Positions 41,640 to 53,605 of a DNA stretch of 64,000 nt are shown piece by piece (within the stretch, counting starts at the first letter, position 1; every line of letters starts with the position of its first letter). This DNA comes from Thelonectria olida. Lineage: Eukaryota > Ascomycota > Sordariomycetes > Hypocreales > Nectriaceae. The notes beneath the pieces are model-generated. The model was not told where the DNA came from and did not search any database. It saw nothing but the letters and a program-made list of their open reading frames with translations. The stretch is from the NCBI GenBank assembly GCA_020736575.1, contig JAGPYM010000005.1, positions 434,001 through 498,000 on the forward strand, written 5' to 3'. A program made the translations under genes and the position numbers.

Positions 41640-43703
41640 TCAGGCATATTGGTTCTGCCACTTGACCATATCTCGCGTCAGAACATCCATCATTTCCATG
41701 CAGTTTAGCTCCTTGAAGTCATGGAGATGTGAGGATTCTGGGGTCGCTTCCTTCTGATCGGCATTTGATTGAACTTCCGAAATGCCGCTTGTCTGAGGAG
41801 CTGGGGTTTTCTGGGGAGACGTTTGCCCGCTGCTGAATTCTCCGTTGAGTACTGGTAGAGACTCGGTAGCTAGATCGACCTGGGTCCTTGAGATGAAGTC
41901 CATGATGGCGCCAACTCGTCGTCTCATGTCCATCATGCTCAACTTATGCGGCAGGGCTGTCTTAGACCTAGAGCTGTGCCGATGCTCACTGCTGGATGGT
42001 TTCGAGTGTGCTGGAGGCGTTGGCTCGTCACCATTCTTCAGGATGTCGCGAGACATTGATCTGGCTGGGGATTCGCTCGTTTCCCCATCCCGGTCCCTGG
42101 AGTATTGGTTTCTCGCCTTGACCTTTTTGTGATTGTTTCTGGCCCCTCTCTTATGAGAACTTCCGGTCGGTGGATGGCTCGTTGGAGGGGTATCGGGAGT
42201 GGCGACTGGTTCGACGGGAGACTCAGGAGCTGTGGGAGGCTCCTCAGCCTTGGGCGGTAGAGGTTTCGCCACGACTGGAATCTCTTCAGGGGGGTCCGAC
42301 TCTGTGTCATGATTAGCTGATGATGCTCTGAGTGAAGGTTCGTAGGAAAAAAAAATACCTTCTACGCGCCTTCTATCGGCACGACCTTTACGCTTGCTTG
42401 CAGCCTCTTGTCGCTGTCGTTCTTTTTCATCCTTTTCGTTCTTTTCGACTTTGTCCTTCTGAGGTTTGCCATTCCGCACCTTCTTCGAAACACTATGAGC
42501 ATTGGGCTCGTCGTCTGAACCCTCAATGCTCGGCGTCTCGACTTGCTCACTTGGAGGCGAAGCGGACTGAGAACTGGTCCGCTGTCTCTTGACGCCTAGG
42601 GTGGTCCTTGACGATATCAGCTTGTCGTCCGACTGTTGGGAAACAACGGCGACGGACTCTTCACTGTCGCTACGCCCGCGTTTAGTTCGCCGAGTGGCGT
42701 TTTCGACGACTTCTGGAGGGGCATCCTCCTTGCTCGCCTCAATGGCGCGGAGAAGCTGTTCATCCTCGTAAGCTCGATCGCGGCTATTCATTGTCGATCG
42801 TCGCTTGGAAGTCTGAGATGCTGTCGCAGGTTTGAGGCTTTTGGTTGTTCCATTCTTGGGTGACCGAACACCCTCTTTCGCGATCGAGGCTGCCCGGGAG
42901 GTGGCGCGTGAGGGACGGGTAATGGGGAGATATTTGGAGTATTTTTGACTATTTGTTCCAAGTTATGTTAGCGGTAAGAGCGATTAGACGATTCAGTGAC
43001 CGATAGAAGGGGGGATGGGCCTAGGATGAGAAGTGGTCGAAGCGTGAGGGTGATCAAGTCATCGCAACTACAAGCCTACCAACCCTGATGCACGAAAGTA
43101 ACAAAATGTTGCGTGGGTGTGTTGGAAGCATTAGGGAAATGAAACATACCCGTTGTTTGCGGTATGAATTTTGTGTAGGTCCTTGCGACACTGCTCGCAA
43201 AAATATTCTTCGGGAGAGCTTTCGGCACTGAAGATACCAACACAAGCGCCGTGTTGCCAGACCTTGCAAACGTCGCATTGGACGAAGAAGCCGGTAACAT
43301 CCTCAGTAAGCTCAATGCCGGCAAAGTAGTCTGCGTCGGAGCCTTCCACAGGTGGTCGACCTGGGTATTCTTCCGCACCACAGATGCAGCGGACAGCTTC
43401 ATCTTCCTCATCTTGAAGGTCCTCGCTTGGAGTCGTCATGTCAAAGATGTCTAGCCGTGAAGACTTGTCAGTCTCTTCGTCTAGGCCGCGTTTGCGTCGT
43501 CGGGTGAGGAGGGTGTCGTCAAGATCGTCGAGAGACTCGGACGACAGCGAGAGGCTTGGAGTCGACTTGTTGGAGGAGGGCTTTGTGATAGATCTGGTGC
43601 TTCGCTCGTGGCGACTGGACGCGCCCGACGAGACGGAAGATTGTTGGGACTGCGGATTGCTAGCGCGAGCTCTCGAGGATCGGCGCGGCGAGGGCGGTGC
43701 CAT
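41640..43703 (-). CDS. cti6: PHD-finger protein, Cti6-like (Rpd3L complex)
   Basis: Exons 43703-43150, 42948-42359 and 42301-41640 encode 601 residues. The PHD finger is complete around residues 105-175: RCICGAEE, FFVQCDVCKVWQHGACVG, EEYFCEQCRKDLHKI, with the C4-H-C3 ligands in place. Splicing the 201-bp intron 1 gives HTANNGQKYSKYLP, a conserved continuation in Cti6 proteins. Intron 2 (57 bp, gtattt...acag, branch gctaatc) has no stop and keeps frame; removing it gives RRRVEESDPPEE. The middle is highly charged (RQRQEAASKRKGRADRRRVE). The C-terminal helices MMDMRRRVGAIMDFISRTQV and CMEMMDVLTRDMVKWQNQYA are probable protein-contact sites. Cti6 recognises histone marks and links the Rpd3L deacetylase and Cyc8-Tup1 to chromatin. 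Orthology is well supported by the finger and the downstream motif. Confidence 0.88.
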
Positions 43704-45464
43704 TGAGAGGACGAGGATGGGGGAGAGGGGGAGAGGGCGACTGGAGGAGGGAGATTGAGGCAAGATGAATCAAGGGCGCCGAGGGGATCGAGATATGCGG
43801 AGGCGCGAGAGAATTGGCAGTGTGCCTGGTGGTGAAGAGGCAGGGCGCGGATGGCCGAAGCCGACGAAAGCGCTACTGGGGCTGGCAGAGACGTGAAGAG
43901 GAAGAGAAGTTGGATCGGAGTCGAGATTGGCAACTGAGCATGTCGAGAACGGGGAGAAGCGCAAGAGGCATGACACAGAAAAGAGTCGAAGGGACAAAGG
44001 GCCCAAGAGAAGCGAGCGAAATTGTGAGGCGAGCTTGTGTAGGCGGAAGAAAGGTTGGAGCGAGAGAGAGGAAGTGGACGGGGACCTCGAGATGCGTGGG
44101 CGTGGGCGTGGGCAGTGGTGGGCAGTGGGTGGTCTCACTAGTAACGAAGGGAACCTGCAACAACCTTTGCCGCTCACTTTGCAGGGAGCCTGAGTGAGGA
44201 GCTGCTCCAGTGGAAGCGCAGCGCTCCTGCCCACTGAAGAAAAACTCGGCGGGGCTGACCCAGTGTGCAGGGCTTGTGCATAACTTCGCCAAGCCTGGTA
44301 AGCTTCTGGACTTTTAGTTATGCACAGTCTGCATTATCTAGCAATTTATGACGGACACTGGGAGCGCGGGCAGCTTTCTGGGTCGGAAGCGGGCGGGCAT
44401 TGACCCCACTACAACCGGTGCGTCCTCCCACCTGACAGTCTTCTTCTTCCTCCCTTCCATGCCATCCATGGATCCATGAGTCCATGACAGGCCCCTGCTG
44501 ACTAAGAGTCTTCGTCTCCATGGCCCTGGCGGTGTCCACCTCCTAACCGCACAGAGAGCAGCCACCACTATCATTTGAAATCGTGCACTACGGAATCCGA
44601 AGACCTGCCAGTCCCTTGACGTCCAACTCGACCGTTTACTGAGCTTGACGCTGTCACGACTGGCTCTGACTCACTGCCTCTCTTTGCCGCCGACCGTCCC
44701 TCCCGCCTCAGGCCCAGTCCCGCCTGCTCCCAACGGGCGTTTGGCCGAGGTCCCTCCTCTCCTCTCCTCCCTCCATCGGCCAGGTAGCCCACTTGTCGTC
44801 ACTGGTAAGTCGGGATTCGGGACCCCTAACCGTCCATCCGCCCACCTACCTACTCCTTGAATCACGCACAACAACTTGCGGCCGTTTCACCGCTGTATGG
44901 CTGCGAATATAGGGTTGTGATAAACGGTCGTGGCGCTCGTGGCGTTGGGACGTCGTGTCTGCTTGCTCTGCTCTGTCCCTGTGTTGACCTCCATCTTCTG
45001 ACCCGCAGAATGCTATAGACCCTATTCGAACAACGCACCTTGTCCTCCCCGACGATTCCTATAGATACCCCGCCAAACTGTTCAACATTTGATTTGACAA
45101 GCCACTGTCAGCTACTGCCTAGCACTTGCATTTCGTTTCAACCGCCCTGGCAGGGCCTGCTGCTATTTGCTCTTGCTTCTGCCAACTACGAATCTCTACC
45201 ATGTGTGATGGGTACGCCTTTCCCTGCCTACGTTTCTCAAAGCTTCCCGTTTACCGGTAGGCCGCATCCCGCCTTGACAATCCCGACAGGACGGGAGCTG
45301 TGAGGAATGCATATCACCGTCTCCAATGTCAAGCACACCTCGACCCCGCCCTACTCGTTTCGATGTCTTCATACTCAGTCATTGGCACTATCCTGTTTGG
45401 CGCTGTGGTGTTATACTTGCTAACTCGACGCTCCCATCATTTCTTCGCAGATCATAGCCCGATA
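43704..45464. other. Divergent promoter region
   Basis: 1.8 kb between the Cti6-like gene (minus) and the unknown gene at 45465 (plus). Purine-rich sequence to about 44060 is the complement of the Cti6 gene's C/T-rich leader. Near 45450 a ttcttcgcag acceptor-like sequence sits just before the proposed downstream ATG, suggesting a 5'-untranslated-region intron. No independent gene is supported. Confidence 0.5.
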
Positions 45465-47424
45465 ATGTCCCCTGATACTGTATCTTCGCTCTTTCCAGAC
45501 CGACCGATTCGGCCGTTGCCGAAACGTCGACTACGAGATCAACTTTCGCCAGAAGTTGCTGATACCATCAAATGCCCAACATCCTCCCACGAAAACGCCC
45601 CGCTCTTCTACTACCCTCCATATTCTGTGAAGGACCAGACAGCCCCATCTGCACCGGGCCCAACGAGCCCTGCGGGCCAAGGGCGCCGGAACGAGCCAGG
45701 GCGTAACTATACTCCCAGGCGGAATGGTGTGGGGTTGTCTGATGGTGATGAAGACGAGCCTGCTTCCCGAAGCACAGTTGTAACAAGATCTCCCCCAGAA
45801 ATCTTGACACGCGCGACGCGGCGTCCTTCAAGACTAGACCAAGCTCGCCATCCAAACCCCCAAGCACCTCCATCTACAACGTCATCTCTTGACGCATGCG
45901 ACTTTGAGAACTCCAACAATAAGAAGAAACGAAAGATACCCTCCCCGAGCGACCTCATCCTCAGTACACATGCCCTGAACAGTGAGATAAGTTCTCTAGC
46001 AATATCCTCTCAGGCACATTCACCAGGAAACGAAGTCAACGGTGAGAGGCCACATTCTCACCTCGTGGGGAACTCAGCGTCAGGCAGTTCCATGGCCCAT
46101 AATCAGGGAATGTCCGGGCCTGGCAGGGGAAGGCTTGGACGAGCTAGAAACGGGAGAAGCCCACTGCGTGCATTGTCTGACGGCAGCAACTCTTGGACTG
46201 GGCGTACATCGAAGCCCCCGCCCCCACAATGGGCCTCTACTGGTAGGTGACTGTTTGAGTGTGTGTGTGTGTGTGTGTGTGTGTTGTTACCAAGCTTCCT
46301 GCACAAGTTTCGTGCTGTTGGATTTCCAATGGAAGGATATATCTTCTGGGCATGGCTCCTTGATTCCTGCCACATGAACATGGGGTCGATGCTTCGTTAG
46401 GAATCGTCTGATACCTTCCAAATGGAGATGATTCAGACGTTTCCTGACTATATCCAACTCACAACTTCGCCAATATACAGTCATCCATCCTCATCACCAC
46501 CTTTTGGCACACCAACCCATCAGCCCTATTTGGTCGACTTCCTATTGTATTCATATCTGACTATCTGTAGAGCACGAAAGCACCGGTATCATCTCGAACG
46601 CAATCGCGAACGCGGAGAAGCTAGGGCCACAGGGCCAGGAGAACGTCAGTCTTCTTCAACAGCACACTGCAGGAACAGTGACACCCGCTTCTACACACTT
46701 CACTTTTACCTGCGACTCCCAAGTTCCCGGCACTGTTCGCTGGCCTGGTAAGCACAGATGCCTTTCCTTGGTTGTGGAACGGCGCTGATTTGTGATTCTA
46801 GGTGAGTCAATGGGCAATAAGGTTGCTACTCAGCGACCTCCAGCCCCGCCCCCACCAGACAATGGCGGTCGTACATCACAAGCCGACGGCCCCTTAAAAG
46901 CCAACGGTGGATCTGGCAACTCGCCGAAGACAGAACGTCGTCAGTTGGAGAAAGAGTTGAAGATAGCAGCCCGCCACCGACGACGCCTTGCGGGACAAAA
47001 TTACTTTGCCAATCCCCCAGCTGCGGAAAATATTTGGATATGCGAATTTTGCGAGTATCAGCGTATCTTTGGCGAGCCACCCAGAGCACTCATTCGGAAG
47101 TATGAATTAAACGCTCGTCGTCATACACAAGAAGAGGTGGACAGGAAGCGGCTCTTGGAAAAGGCGAAGGCCAAAAGCAGGAAAGCCAGAAGGACTGGTA
47201 AGACCTCAACAAGAGGCTCGCAGGCTCAACAACAACCACCGCAGGATCAAGATGATTCTTTGGCTGATCATAGCGCTGCTTCGATGGAAGCGCAAAGTAG
47301 TCATTCGACACATTCTGAAGGTGCAGACTATGGAGATGGCTCTGTTGAGGAATATCCGGATCCACCTCCAGCAATCCCCCCTGACCTCGACCCGACTGTC
47401 CGTCAGATATTGCGGGCTGTCTAG
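45465..47424 (+). CDS. Conserved fungal protein of unknown function with WICEFCEY motif
   Basis: Exons 45465-46242, 46571-46747 and 46802-47424 give 525 residues. The opening is MSPDTVSSLFPDRPIRPLPK. The 328-bp intron 1 carries a GT microsatellite. The second exon gives HESTGIISNAIANAEKLGPQ and FTCDSQVPGTVRWPGESMGN, which I recall as conserved in other filamentous ascomycetes. The third has a basic helix TERRQLEKELKIAARHRRRL, then ENIWICEFCEYQRIFGEPPR, where a CxxC pair may form half of a zinc site, and another basic helix RKRLLEKAKAKSRKARRTGK. The acidic tail ends DPTVRQILRAV. The basic helices suggest a nuclear protein. No function is known to me. An in-frame ATG at 45363 would add a membrane-like N-terminus (see findings). 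Confidence 0.8.
46259..46284 (+). repeat. (GT)13 microsatellite in an intron
   Basis: Thirteen uninterrupted GT units, 16 bp after the donor of intron 1 of the WICEFCEY gene. Such runs change length easily and supply many GT dinucleotides near the donor. Confidence 0.95.
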
Positions 47425-48877
47425 TTTCGCGCTGCCCTATCTGCAAGGATGAATGGTTCTCACTAAGTTCTTTTGGTTTGCAGAGACCAATTGTGTGTTT
47501 GTCCTTGGCCGAGTCTTGATTGAGCGGTTGTTTTTATGGATGCGGCGATTGAGATGTTAGGCCAAAGGCAGACGAGCAATTGGCGGAAGATTTCTGGATC
47601 TAGTAAAGCGTTTGGTCATCCTGCGGACTCAAGGAGACGCGGCAAGCTTTTCGCAGTTGGACGAGTTGGAGTCCAATGCATGGTTTATTTTGAAGTTTGA
47701 TAACTAGGGAAGGATGGAGGAGCTACTCGGTGAGAAGAATGCTCCGTGGAAAGAGGAAATTGGAGGATACCCGTTGGTGGTGATTTTCTTCACGGGAACA
47801 GATAATTAACGAAGGTGAGGAAAGTATGGAAGCATGGACAGTCTACTTTATAAGTAGAGCAGTAACGCCAACTTCCCTGAAGCAGAACAGTCCAACTCGT
47901 GAATGAAGAGGATGGATATGTTGTCGTCTTGTCAGGGAGCCGTGAGCTTGAAGACCACCTGGCGATACTTGCGGGTGAGGGAACGTGTTGAAAAGAACGG
48001 ATATCTAAGTAGGATAGTCTTGAAAGATAGCTACTCGCCCTAGTTGCGATCCTCGATGGGCCCAAGGTCCTAACAAAAGCGCGCTAAGGAAGAAATTGAG
48101 AATATGGCTATGACTCCATTGCTGACGTCAGGGCGGGACGAGAGGACCCTCGTTGGCCTGATTGACAGACCCAAACATCCAAAGCTTCCATCAAAGCGCT
48201 GACGACCCGAGACGGAAGGGCTGGCGCGCCGCCGCACGAAATGATGCTCTCTAGCTCTCCTCTCGGTCCCTCGGACGAGATTCCTATGACGACAGTGATT
48301 TCTTTAGGGGTTAGCTTGAACCAGTCAACGCTGAGATGTTAGGTAGGCCGAAATGGTCACATCGACGGTTTTGAAAACGAGAGAGAGCACTTAAAAGAAA
48401 TAAAAAGTCATACTGTTGTCTCTGCCTGAGCTATCGTACACGGTTATGGATGCGAATGTACTGTACGAATACGATGCATAGCGAGGGAACATCCAAAACC
48501 AAGCTTCTTCCAGAGAGAGACCTTGGCCCCATATCCATGGATATCTATGTACAAAGCGCCAAGCGCTGATGCGCACCAAAACCAAGGTACCTGGCATACC
48601 CTGGCCCAAGGGCCGAAAATGCAGTGGGGTTTCTCTCCTTAGCCTGAGTGGCTTGATGCCCTTTCGTCATCCAACTCCAAGCAACCAACCAACCAAGGAC
48701 ATATTATCTTCCTCCTTCACGATTGGGAAGCTAAACCTCCCTTTCTGCCACAACAAAACGGTACCGCGGCCTTTCGCATCGCTGCTCCGAATACAGCCTA
48801 ATTGCATCCTCACCTGTTCGCGACGCTCATGCTCACTGGTTGCTGATCGCTGCTGGCCTCGCGCCTCACTGTCCGTT
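47425..48877. other. Promoter region of the Seg1-like gene
   Basis: 1.45 kb between two plus-strand genes. A perfect TGACGTCA palindrome is at 48123-48130, and a C/T-rich leader begins at about 48630. No gene is supported. Confidence 0.5.
48123..48130. promoter_or_regulatory. CRE-type palindrome TGACGTCA
   Basis: The second perfect ATF/CREB palindrome in the window, about 750 bp before the start of the Seg1-like gene. Binding is inferred only from the motif. Confidence 0.35.
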
Positions 48878-51800
48878 ATGTTTGGAAGCTCGAGGAGGCA
48901 CCGGCCTCCCGCCCAGGTAAGCAACTTTTGCCAACACCACCATCGCGCGCTCCCTTCGACGACGCCCCTTTCGGCTTTAGAGTTCGGCCTGGGGAGATAC
49001 CGTTCCAGTTTGGTTGCACTGCAGCCACACCAACCATGATCGGATCCGCCCAAGCCGGCGACTCAAAGTCAATGGTTTTGCTCCTTCATTGCAACGTCTC
49101 TGTTTCACTCCTTCTCGCCATAGATGGCTAACATGGATGTTTTGCGCCGCCAACAGCCTCTGACCAGAGAAACCGCCAATCCTAATGCCGCGACCGCGGC
49201 TGCCTCGGCCTTTGCGCGCCGTGAACCCTCCACCTCCCTCTCCTCCGCGGCTGCCGCTGCCGCGCTGAAGGCTCGTCCTACGACCCCCACCAATGTCGCC
49301 CAAGTGCAATCTAAGCGCGCGATGCGCCGCAGTGCGTCTGTTTCGTCCTCCGGCAGTCGGGATCGAGGGAGAAGGGACCTTCATAGATCACCCAGTAACT
49401 CGTCGATGACGGAGCGGACCTTCCGGTCTCCATCGCCGGGTCGTGGCACCGCGCCAGGATCGAACGATGTTCCTCCAGTACCTACTATTCCGAACCATGA
49501 GCAGTACCGATCCGAGAAGACGGGTTCAACCCACAAGAGAGCCACAAGCTTGCAGATCCAGCCGTTTCGAACGGCGAGCCAAAAGATGCAGGACGGGCAA
49601 GGATCGTGGTTTGGAGGTGCGACAACTGGCGATCCATCCAATGTTCGACATTCAGACGCCGTACTCGATCCGAGGCATTCCTCCGAACGACCAAGTAGCC
49701 CGAGCTCATCCATCAATTTTTCGTACCCTCGACCGATGAGTGATGCCGGTCTGGGTGGATCGGAAGCGGACCATACATTGATATATGATGCAAACTCTAG
49801 GAGAATGGTACCACGGGTCGAGTTGCTCATGCGAGAGCAGACCGCCCGACAAGCTTCCGAGAAGCACACGAAAAAGAAGAAACAGGGTGTATCACGAGGT
49901 GGATCGCATTTAGCAAAGGGTAACGTGAGCAGGATAAAGGGAGCGGCTGTCCGGACTTCGTCGACGTCTGCGCCACCAGAAGCTGCGCAGGAGTCGGAAG
50001 ACCCAAGAATGACCTCTAAACAAGTCCACGAAGAGGAGGTCCAACCGGCCGTCAAGTCCGAACTACTTGTCGATAATCGATCTATGGCAACAGCCAAGGA
50101 CCAGGAGTCAAAGCTTGAACTGCAATCAGAATCCGACTCTGGGCTAGAATCCGACTCGGATGCTGAGGAATCGATTGAAGTTGTTCAGCAAAGAAAACGG
50201 GAAGTGATGGCACCCACGTCAGAGAACCGCAGACCAAGCTTCCCGGCGAAGAGACCGTCTGTCGTCCATGAACAACCTGAGTTGGAAGAAGAAGGTCATG
50301 GCCAGGAGCAACGAGCATTGCCTCAAGATCAGAGCATCTCGGTAGCCGAAGAAACATCAAAGACGCCATCACCGATTGAAATTACCCCGGAAGACCGAGC
50401 AGTCGAGCTCCAGGTTCCAGTTCAGGCTGTCGTTGATAAGCCAATTGCATCTGTACAGCGAACTCGTGTGCATTCTGAAAGTCCCACCCGCACCCCTCAT
50501 TTTGCGACCAAAACCGACCAGCTCACTGTAAGACATGAACCACCACCCCGATCTCTGTCACCCCGAAAGTCCGCAATGAAGCAGCGAAGTCCAACTAGGA
50601 ATGCTTCGCCTTCAGAGGATGGCTCGGAGGCTTCGAGTGCCCTCATGGGATCCTCGACTGGGGATGATGCCTTGGCTCGAAGAAAGAGTGTGCGGGTGAG
50701 CTTCGACGATCAAAATACATTTGTAGTTGGAGAGTCTGCAGAGCCATCTGAGACAGATGTGAATCAGCTGCCAAGTCCACAGAACAAGAAAGCTTGGCAC
50801 AGCATCATTACCAGGAATAAGAGAGACTCAATATCCTTGGACGACAATGAAAAGATGGCGCCCAGACCTGCTCTGCCATTCTTCGGTAGCATTCGAGAAA
50901 AGAAGGCAAGGGATCTCGAAGAGAGACCCCTGGTTCGTCCATCAAGCCTACCTGCTTCTCCCCAATCAGCAGACCCTGGCCAATCCACTGACATGGCCAT
51001 TGGGTCTTTGTTGGCTCAGGATCAATCGTCACGTAACGCGGCCAATATATCTAGGTACAGGGAACCATTGCCCCCGGTAGTAACCTCAGTTGACTCAAGT
51101 GGGCATATCAGCAACAGCTCTGAGTCTGATTCAGAGCCTGAGAATTCCGTCATGACCGAGACGTCCGAGACTTTGGAGACACAGACGACGATGAACGGGT
51201 CTCCCCCAAAGAATCAACTTATCACAGGAGCAGAAGCAGGCTCCGATGAAAGCATCCCGATGATTTCGATCTCTCATCCTAGCCCTCGGGTCCCTGATGA
51301 GAATCAACCCGAGTCTCCTGACGCCTTCTTCGATGTCCCAGGTGGCTTCCCAGAGGATGGTTCGACATTGAAATCTGATGAGTCCCGAACCCTTCCTCTT
51401 GACGATATTAAGAAGGCTTCCCCGAGTACGGAACGCAATACTCCAAAATCGCCGGCAGCAAAACAACTGCCTGCGATCTCAACGCAGAGATCAGAGTCTG
51501 TAGTCGCCTCTCCACCGAGTCCTCTCATTCACGACATTCAAGAAGAGGATGAGGAGACGTCCGAAGGCGACAGCATTTACAGCGATGCTTACGAAGATCT
51601 ATCTGACATTGAGGGTGACGGATTCATGTCTCTTGCTGCCATCGTGGACAGCCCTATCACTACGGTTCCTCAGAAGCTGCCCGCTAAGACAGACTCGAGG
51701 TCAAAGGAGGCTGAGGTCTCCAAAGACTCTACACTAATTGATTCCATTACTCGGGAGGCTCTGCAAAGCCCCGGTGACTGGGAAAATGCCAAGGCGTATT

Positions 51801-53605
51801 GGAAGAGCCTGAGTTTGGAGAAGCGGCGCCAATTGGAGCACGAGGCCATGGAGGAAGCTGGCGAGGAAGGTGACCTTGAGGAAGTTTCCCCACCACCTAA
51901 GAAGACGAAGAAACGGAAGTCATTAGACAAGCCCAAAGAGAAGCCCCAAGACAATGTTTCGACCGAGCAGTCTCCGGATCCCGAGCGGGTTTACCAGATC
52001 CAACCAGGTACCTCGTGGCCTATTACGGCAGACGTTGCGTCCCCGGCACCAGCTGAGAAGGTGTCTAGCTCAGGCGGGGCGAAGCTCAAGAAGTCCTTGC
52101 GGAGTGAGCAGCCTGGGCCAGTTCGGTCTAGCCAGCCGAGTACCATGCGCAAATCTATGAGATCGAGTGGTGCCCCTACAGCGAGCTCCCATGACGGCCA
52201 CCTGCGAAAGTCACTCCGGGCTGAGCCTACGAAGGCTGACGCTGGGGCGCGAACGCCACTTGGGGCCAATGGGTCTGCCGTTGAGAAGCCCAAGTCCCAT
52301 CGGCCACTGTCGTACCAACCCCCTCCTGCCACTGAGCCTGTCCGAAACCCAAGGCGGAACCTGTCTGCGGACAGAGCTACCTCGCCGCCTGCCACGACAA
52401 GCACCATGAAGCCCTCGCTTAGGCGACGTGGATCCGATTCTAGTGAAAGCAGCTTCCGACGTGCGCGTGTGGGTGGAGGCGAGGGCTTCGGTTTCAAGAA
52501 GACGATGAGGGGCAGCGTTCGAGATTCCGGTACCTTCTCTGACAGTGGTCGGGGTAGCAGTCGATTCAGCCTTCGTTCGCTGTCGCCTGCTGGATCGAAC
52601 TTTCGCAACTCTGGAGCCATGTCCCCAACTCCCATGGCCATGAGCGGGCGTATGCGCCAGTCATTGCGAAGTGACTCGAGTGACAATGGCAGCACTAATA
52701 AACGCCCGTCGGGGTTTGGCCGATCCACTGGTAAGAAGGGCAAGAAGGGTCCCGGCGGGAGTCGGTTTGCCGATTCGAGTGATGAGGAAGACGGGCGTCC
52801 AGCGTTCCGCAGTCGATTTGTGGACTCGAGCGACGAGGATGACGTGCCCTCACCCAGGGTCAAGAGCAACGGGCTGCCAAGGTCCATGCGCAACAAGACA
52901 TCGAGCTCAGCTGCGGCTGCTGCCATGGGCATGTCCCAACCTCCGAGAGAACAAGAGGACTCATCGGACCCCTCCGACAGCAGCGAAGATGAGATGGTCC
53001 AGCCCGCACCTGCGCCTGCACTTTCATCCGCACCCATACCTAGTGGCGCCGCCACGCAATCACCCAGTTCCCAAGTGTCTGTGCCCCCCCGACCAGGACA
53101 CACTCGACGGGGCAGCTTCATGTCCATACTTCGACGCAAGAAGGACAGTGGTGGGAAGATATCGCGGCCCCTCAGCGAGAGCGGCGCACGCCGAGACACA
53201 CGACTGGAGCGAAGCACGGAGGAGTTGGCTGTGATGCGTAACACGAGCAACCAACACAGCGCGCGGCTCCACAAGCGTGGTCAGAATTGGCCATTGGGAC
53301 GAGAAGGCCAAGACAATGACCCCTTCGAAGACGACGAATCGAATACCTACGTCAACGAGGAGAAGCGTCCCTCGACGGCCAGCGGAGCGACGCCATCCCT
53401 ACCGACGTCCCCAGTCAAGCATGGGTTTCTCAAGCGGCGGAGTACTTCGCAGGGTGCACTGGGTGGCCTGAGCAACCGTGGCGGCCAAGAGGCTCCCTTT
53501 ACGGCCCCCGACGATCATGTTCATGATGCAGAGCCTGACGTTCCCGACACGCAGAGAAAGAAGAAGTTTGGTGCGCTGCGCAAGATGTTTGGCCTGCATG
53601 ACTGA
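48878..53605 (+). CDS. Large disordered protein, probable Seg1/SegA-type eisosome component
   Basis: Exon 1 (48878-48916) encodes only MFGSSRRHRPPAQ and ends at a perfect CAG|GTAAGC donor. After a 207-bp intron the tag acceptor leads straight into exon 2 (49124-53605) in phase 0, giving 1,506 residues. The conserved N-terminal block is RRQQPLTRETANPNAATAAA plus an Ala-rich helix and ARPTTPTNVAQVQSKRAMRR. The middle is Ser/Glu/Pro-rich and disordered. At about residues 1000-1270 there are repeated basic LKKSLR, MRKSMR, LRKSLR, MRQSLR and PRSMR motifs and a duplicated SRFxDSSDExD unit. The end is KKKFGALRKMFGLHD, an amphipathic basic helix. This layout suits a membrane-cortex scaffold such as Seg1/SegA, which organises Pil1 eisosomes. 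That name rests on recalled resemblance, not a search. Alternative: an unnamed cytoskeletal protein. Confidence 0.75.

Noticed and set aside
51991..53274. 427-codon minus-strand frame opposite the Seg1-like gene
   Set aside because: A mirror of Ser/Arg-rich coding sequence. The sense frame has conserved motifs and the antisense frame does not.
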